Source: Reticulitermes lucifugus (taxonomy: Eukaryota > Arthropoda > Insecta > Blattodea > Rhinotermitidae). From it: 64,000 nucleotides of DNA. The notes beneath the pieces are model-generated. The model was not told the DNA's origin and did not search any database. It worked only from the letters and a program-made list of their open reading frames with translations. The translations under genes and the position numbers were made by a program. The DNA lies in the NCBI GenBank assembly GCA_026260175.1, contig JAKCWW010000041.1:2627-66626 (forward strand), read 5' to 3'. Shown in pieces: positions 59,665 through 64,000 of the stretch (position 1 is the stretch's first letter; every line of letters begins with the position of its first letter).

Positions 59665-59915
59665 GTCGGCCCGGTGGCCGTGCTGTCTAAGGCATAAGAC
59701 TGCGGCCGCTTACTTGCTGGGATTACGGGTTCGAATCCCTTCGAGGGCATGGATATCTGTCTCTTGTGTATGTTGTGTTTTGTCAGGTAAAGGACTCTGC
59801 GACGGGTCAAACTCTCTTCCAGAAGAGACCTATCGAGTGTGGTGTGTCTGTGGGTGATCTCGAAATCTTAACAATGAGATGGCTAGATTGTTGCGCCAGA
59901 AGAAAATAAATTAAA
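59665..59915 (+). mobile_element. SINE with tRNA-Leu-like head, copy 4
   Basis: The head GGCCCGGTGGCCGTGCTGTC then TAAGGCATAAG is followed by the B-box GGGTTCGAATCCC. The body ATGGATATCTGTCTCTTGTG and TTTTGTCAGGTAAAGGACTC, then TGCGACGGGTC, follow the order of copies 1 and 3. The 3' end is shorter and has only an A-rich end (AGAAGAAAATAAATTAAAG) instead of a GAAA tail. Confidence 0.85.
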
Positions 59916-61112
59916 GTACTAATTATAAATGCGACAAAACAGCGTGTCATTTTATTTTACATTATTTGTAGCACACTTAAATTAGTACGTTAATAAATGT
60001 ATTGTAATTATAACGTAAATAATAAAAGACTTTTGTATATTTACAAAATTTAAGATCTGAAATCGCTTAACATTATGACACTTTATACAAAACAAGCACT
60101 ATAAAAACGAGTCTATATAGGAAGCCATTGAAGTGTGGGTGATTTTAGCATAGGAAAATTCATTAAATAATTTTGTAAAGGAAGAGTAAAGCACAATATT
60201 TGTGTTGGAAAAAGAATAAAAAAAGCAGTGCCTAGCGAGCCTCTTGTTTACAACGTCCTCCTTTAAGAAGGAACAAGTAGATTAAGATCTTAGTTTCTAT
60301 TTGAATGTAATGATTAAAGACCTTATTACCGTAAAAAATACAGTAATTAACCTGCGCATGTGTTTGATAATATATATATATATATATTTAGCTGGGCCCA
60401 AAATCATAAGTTAAACAAAATATGACAACAGATTTATTGACATCAAAGATTCTGCTGAATTTTTTATACATTGCTTATATTGAGTTAAAAAACGTAAAGA
60501 GATTTTAAGAAAAAGGTTTAAAAAATTATTGTGTGTGTTTTGAACAGTAAAATAATTAAGCATACACACTGAGTTGAAAATGTCACTTCTACGCAGTCAA
60601 CAACAAAGAGGAATGTTTAATTTCTTAAAATGCTTCCGTTTTGTATCGTATTATACTAATTGTTTGAAGTCATGTTTATTTTTTTACGTTTGAAATTCTG
60701 CAGTCTTAATCCATACAGAAGTAAACGTATAAAAAACACCGAAATATCTAGGGTTTCTGTATTCGTGAAATTTTAAGCCAGGTTTTTTCTCTCCTGAAAG
60801 TTTCGTGAATAAACAAGAAAATTTTTGATATTTTCTTGAATTTAGTTTTGTCTCTAACACATCCAATTTTATTTATTTTTTGAACAAATTTCCGCATATG
60901 TATTTTCCTTCTGGGGCAAAAATTTTAATCTCAGGACATTTGTCACTTTGATTTAGGCTATGATTAAGCCACTAATGTCTGATTGTTGAAACAACGTGCT
61001 ATGGAAAACAATAGTTAAGTCCGAAATATTAATATAAATATCAAGTTGATTGAGCTAATCATACTTTAAATAATGTTATATGCTTTAAATTTTCAAGAAA
61101 ACGACTTAATAT
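59916..61112. other. no gene seen; (AT)n tract
   Basis: (AT)n at 60369-60388. The rest is AT-rich spacer. Confidence 0.6.
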
Positions 61113-61243
61113 TAGCTGACTAACTAACTAGCAGAGTCCTTCATGAGAAGCTAGCAGGTCATCAGCTAGTCAAGAAATTCCCCGCGTTTTATGGAACCCG
61201 AACGTTCATTACCGCATTCACAAGAGCCCGCCACCTGTCCATA
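61113..61243 (-). mobile_element. LINE 3' end, copy C (shortest)
   Basis: GACTAACTAACTAGCAGAGT then CCTTCATGAGAAGCTAGCAG, AAGAAATTCCCCGCGTTTTA and GGAACCCGAACGTTCATTAC match copies A and B. It ends at about 61243 after CACAAGAGCCCGCCACCTGT. It is the most 5'-truncated copy and looks less diverged than copy A. Confidence 0.85.
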
Positions 61244-61246
61244 TAA

Positions 61247-61273
61247 TTTATTATTATTATTATTATTATTATC
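61247..61273. repeat. (TTA)n microsatellite next to LINE copy C
   Basis: Eight TTA units directly beyond the 5'-truncated end of the LINE copy. Confidence 0.9.
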
Positions 61274-62399
61274 AGCTACATGTGTTATTTGCCCTACATT
61301 ATTTCGCATTATAATCACAGGGTGAATAAACTCACCAAAATTCTTTGTTGGTGTGTAAAATTCCAGGTCCTGATTTTTATGTTGTGACCTGAAAGAAAGA
61401 CATTTAAAGATAAATTAATCTCAATTCAATTTTCTTACATGTAAATTAATAGTATTTTTGTCCGTACGAATAGAAACATAACTTTAAAAATAATTTTACA
61501 CTACGGAACGTCTCTACTTCTTTAGTTCGTTTTCTGTAATAATGTCAATAGAATCTCCGGCTGACGGCTCGGGAAAATTTGAATGGATGGATTCTGTTTC
61601 TGAATCTGGGTTTATGTGAACATATTCACGTGGATATCAGCCTGATATTGTATTGAATGGAATAAGAATTACTTACTCTCAATATCCGTATTTATTATAT
61701 ATGAGTCTGACGGAATTATTACTTATTGTGGAGAATATGGAAAACAAATAATCAATGAGAAATAAATTTAAAGCAGCTGTGTTTACTGCCCTTGTTTGTA
61801 ATTCTGGTTAATTTTTAACATCTGTGTTCGTTACGTTTTTCATATTCCTCGCGTTTTGTAAAGGGCTAGCCGTCTCGTTCAGATTAAGCACCCACTCCTA
61901 GCCAATAAACTATAGATTGAACGAACTGCATTAATTTTGGAAAAAATTTCAAGGTAAAATATCATGGAATTCTGAAACGTGAGTTGACCATGAAACTAAT
62001 AATATTTCAGACATTTACGCTGCAATTTTACCACAAGACAATGTTTGTAGCCAGATAGTGCCACTCTTTGAATTTCCTTTGAGGTTACTGAAAACCTCTT
62101 TTAAAGAGGGCGTTAAAATATTGTTTAAGAAAACAGTATACTTATTTTATGTATACCCATATACACAAATTAATAAAAATGTTAATTTCAAGATTTTATA
62201 CTTATAGGAAGTATGAAAAACATCACCTTTTAGAGAGCAATTATTTTGTTACTTTTTGATGTTCATATTCAATACTTGATGCATAACATACTAAATGTAG
62301 AAGAGTAATACAAATAAATTCGTGTTTCGGTAAGACTAACTACAAGAGAATTTTATATGTTGCAAGGTTTTATTGATATGAATGCTTACTTTTACCATT
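61274..62399. other. no gene seen
   Basis: AT-rich spacer. Confidence 0.55.
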
Positions 62400-62470
62400 A
62401 ATGGCCCTGGTCATCTAAGTGTTACAACCGCACTGTCTGGAGTTCAATGTCAGGAGAGAATAAAGTAAAA
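62400..62470 (+). repeat. tRNA-like SINE head fragment
   Basis: GGCCCTGGTCATCTAAGTGT resembles an A-box region ('TGGTCATCTAGTGG'). TCTGGAGTTCAATGTCAGG has a B-box-like GTTCAATGTC at a tRNA-like distance. No body was recognised. Confidence 0.35.
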
Positions 62471-64000
62471 GTTTTTACTTTGTACCTATATAAATTTTGA
62501 AAGCACTAGAATGCAATACAAAAGAACTACAGACAACAAGAGAGCAGTAATACAAATTAAGAAGTAATGAGTCCTTATGTGGAGAACTGTCGTAATACTG
62601 ATTAGTAATTGTATAAAATTATATTTAGCGAAGAAGTTGATATTTCGTAACGTTTATAAATTTCACCTAAAAGGGAAGTTTGGCTAAAGAAACTTTTTAT
62701 CGAAAGATAAAATCTTGTTTAACACCAACATAAGAGTGGTTCTGTATTTAAATATTGATAATAAGGATACATGTATCGACCACGCTTTACGTCATATTCA
62801 CGTCGATAAGTATTAGAAACAATTAAAATAATAGAATATACACTTGTGAGAATATAAAATATATATATATACCATATATAAAATAATGGATATTTATAGA
62901 GCTGAGAACTCCCTGGAAAGGGAATGTGATCATATGGTCCTTAAACTTTTGTGTCTGTGATGGAAATACGTAGGTATGTCGCTACAGGTGGAAGAGTTCT
63001 CTGGCTTAGTAACGAGAAATTGTGCATATTCCTGCTATAGTTTAGTTCGTAAGTGGCTGAGCACATACTGACCTCGGAGTTCTTCCAAGACCTATAATCG
63101 TATGAGTAACTGTGACATGATTGTGGCATCACAGCTCCGCAAGATACAATTTTGAGATTACAGTTCTTTCAAAATTACATTTGCAAAGAGCGCGAAAACA
63201 AAAGGGTAATAACACGGTGATTGGGAGGATAATAACATTTAATGAGGTTTTAAATAAATTTAAAAAATCCTGGCACGTTTATTTACAAAATTTTTACACT
63301 TAACATCTGTTTCAAATCACAACCTAGGACAAAAATATTTAAAAAGGATAAAAGAGAGTTGCGGTTGGTGTGTTGTTAGTCATAACTAAACAGCAGGACT
63401 GTAGAGATGGTAAGAATTTAAAAAGGAAATCCGTGTAAAAGTTCGTGCACTTGCTACGAAAAACGCGGTATCGAAGAACCGGTAATAATTTTTACGCGGA
63501 TGTAGGCTCCAGTTATATTTGAGCCTGAAAGAAAATAAAAAGGGCACTTGAACTGAGACTGCTATTCAGAGGCTGTATTATTACAAACGTTCTATATTAA
63601 TTGCTGTTCTTAACAAAGACATAAGATTATGACGTCACAAGCGATACTTTCTCGTGAAGCTGGAAATGTAAGTAGTCCAAATAAAGGAACAATAAGTAAT
63701 GACATAACTTCTCTCCACAAGCAGAGAAAGAAATAGGTCAATATGCTGCAGGATAAGCTACACATGATATGGACTTTATTACTTGACTCGTAAATAAAGA
63801 TATTTTAATTGAAATCGTTGACTCATGGTGTGAACTGGGGTTTCGAAATTTTTTGTTAAGTATTGCCTAATGTTCTGTCTTTGGTATACTTATCGATGCC
63901 ATTACTGTTTATAATGTATCGTACAGACATACGTAATAATGGCGCGAAGCACTCAAAAATGTTCAAAAAAAAAAAATATATATATACTCCTAACCCTACA
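62471..64000. other. no gene seen; AT tracts
   Basis: AT tracts at about 62854-62880 and poly(A)/(AT)n at about 63966-63988. The frames at 62941-63132 and 63121-63303 show no domain. Confidence 0.55.

Overview
This window looks like AT-rich, non-coding nuclear DNA from an insect. The likeliest source is a cockroach or termite lineage. That assignment rests on several dispersed repeat families whose degenerate open frames resemble ones I remember as abundant in the American cockroach genome; it was not tested by a search. I see no bacterial operon structure, no intact protein-coding gene with recognisable domains, no standard tRNA or rRNA gene and no CRISPR array. A 50-base run of N (47723-47772) and a single N (50463) show that this is draft assembly.

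Almost everything recognisable is decayed mobile DNA. (1) A non-LTR retrotransposon with an RTE-like look leaves a long dead copy with reverse-transcriptase motifs (about 6.6-7.8 kb), a second reverse-transcriptase piece (29 kb) and four 3'-terminal pieces (34, 37, 51 and 61 kb). All are on the minus strand, and three carry a (GTTA)n tail. (2) At least two SINE families are present. One has a tRNA-Leu-like head (25, 47.7, 52 and 59.7 kb). The other has a different tRNA-like head and a TTTAAC-type tail (43.7 and 50.4 kb, plus fragments at 38, 40 and 56.3 kb). Three insertions have clear target-site duplications. (3) DNA-transposon remains include a hAT-like MITE (5.3 kb), a five-copy foldback family (4.4, 17.5, 17.7, 28.6 and 55 kb) and a dead mariner/IS630-like transposase (44.6-45.3 kb). 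(4) Other dispersed repeats with gene-like frames lie near 1.4, 2.7, 12.6, 20.3, 26.7, 39.3, 44.4, 49.7 and 58 kb. The left edge (1-165) is probably the 5' end of another retrotransposon whose body lies outside the window.

Simple and tandem repeats are common: a 43-44 bp minisatellite of about 13 units (13.5-14.05 kb), long ACT/AGT-class trinucleotide tracts (1.7, 14.6 and 19.3 kb) and several AT or ATT tracts. A perfect 30-bp inverted repeat with a 3-base loop sits at 50.8 kb, and the palindrome TAGGCCTA is strongly over-represented.

The genes do not work together as a system, because there are none that I can support. The window is best read as intergenic or deep-intronic sequence. One weak exon-like block (30343-30415) and one promoter-like block (9.72-9.85 kb) are noted as unproven. 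I did not find a previously undescribed functional system; the more interesting signals are structural (the foldback series, the perfect hairpin, the octamer excess, and SINE insertions that can be read at base level).
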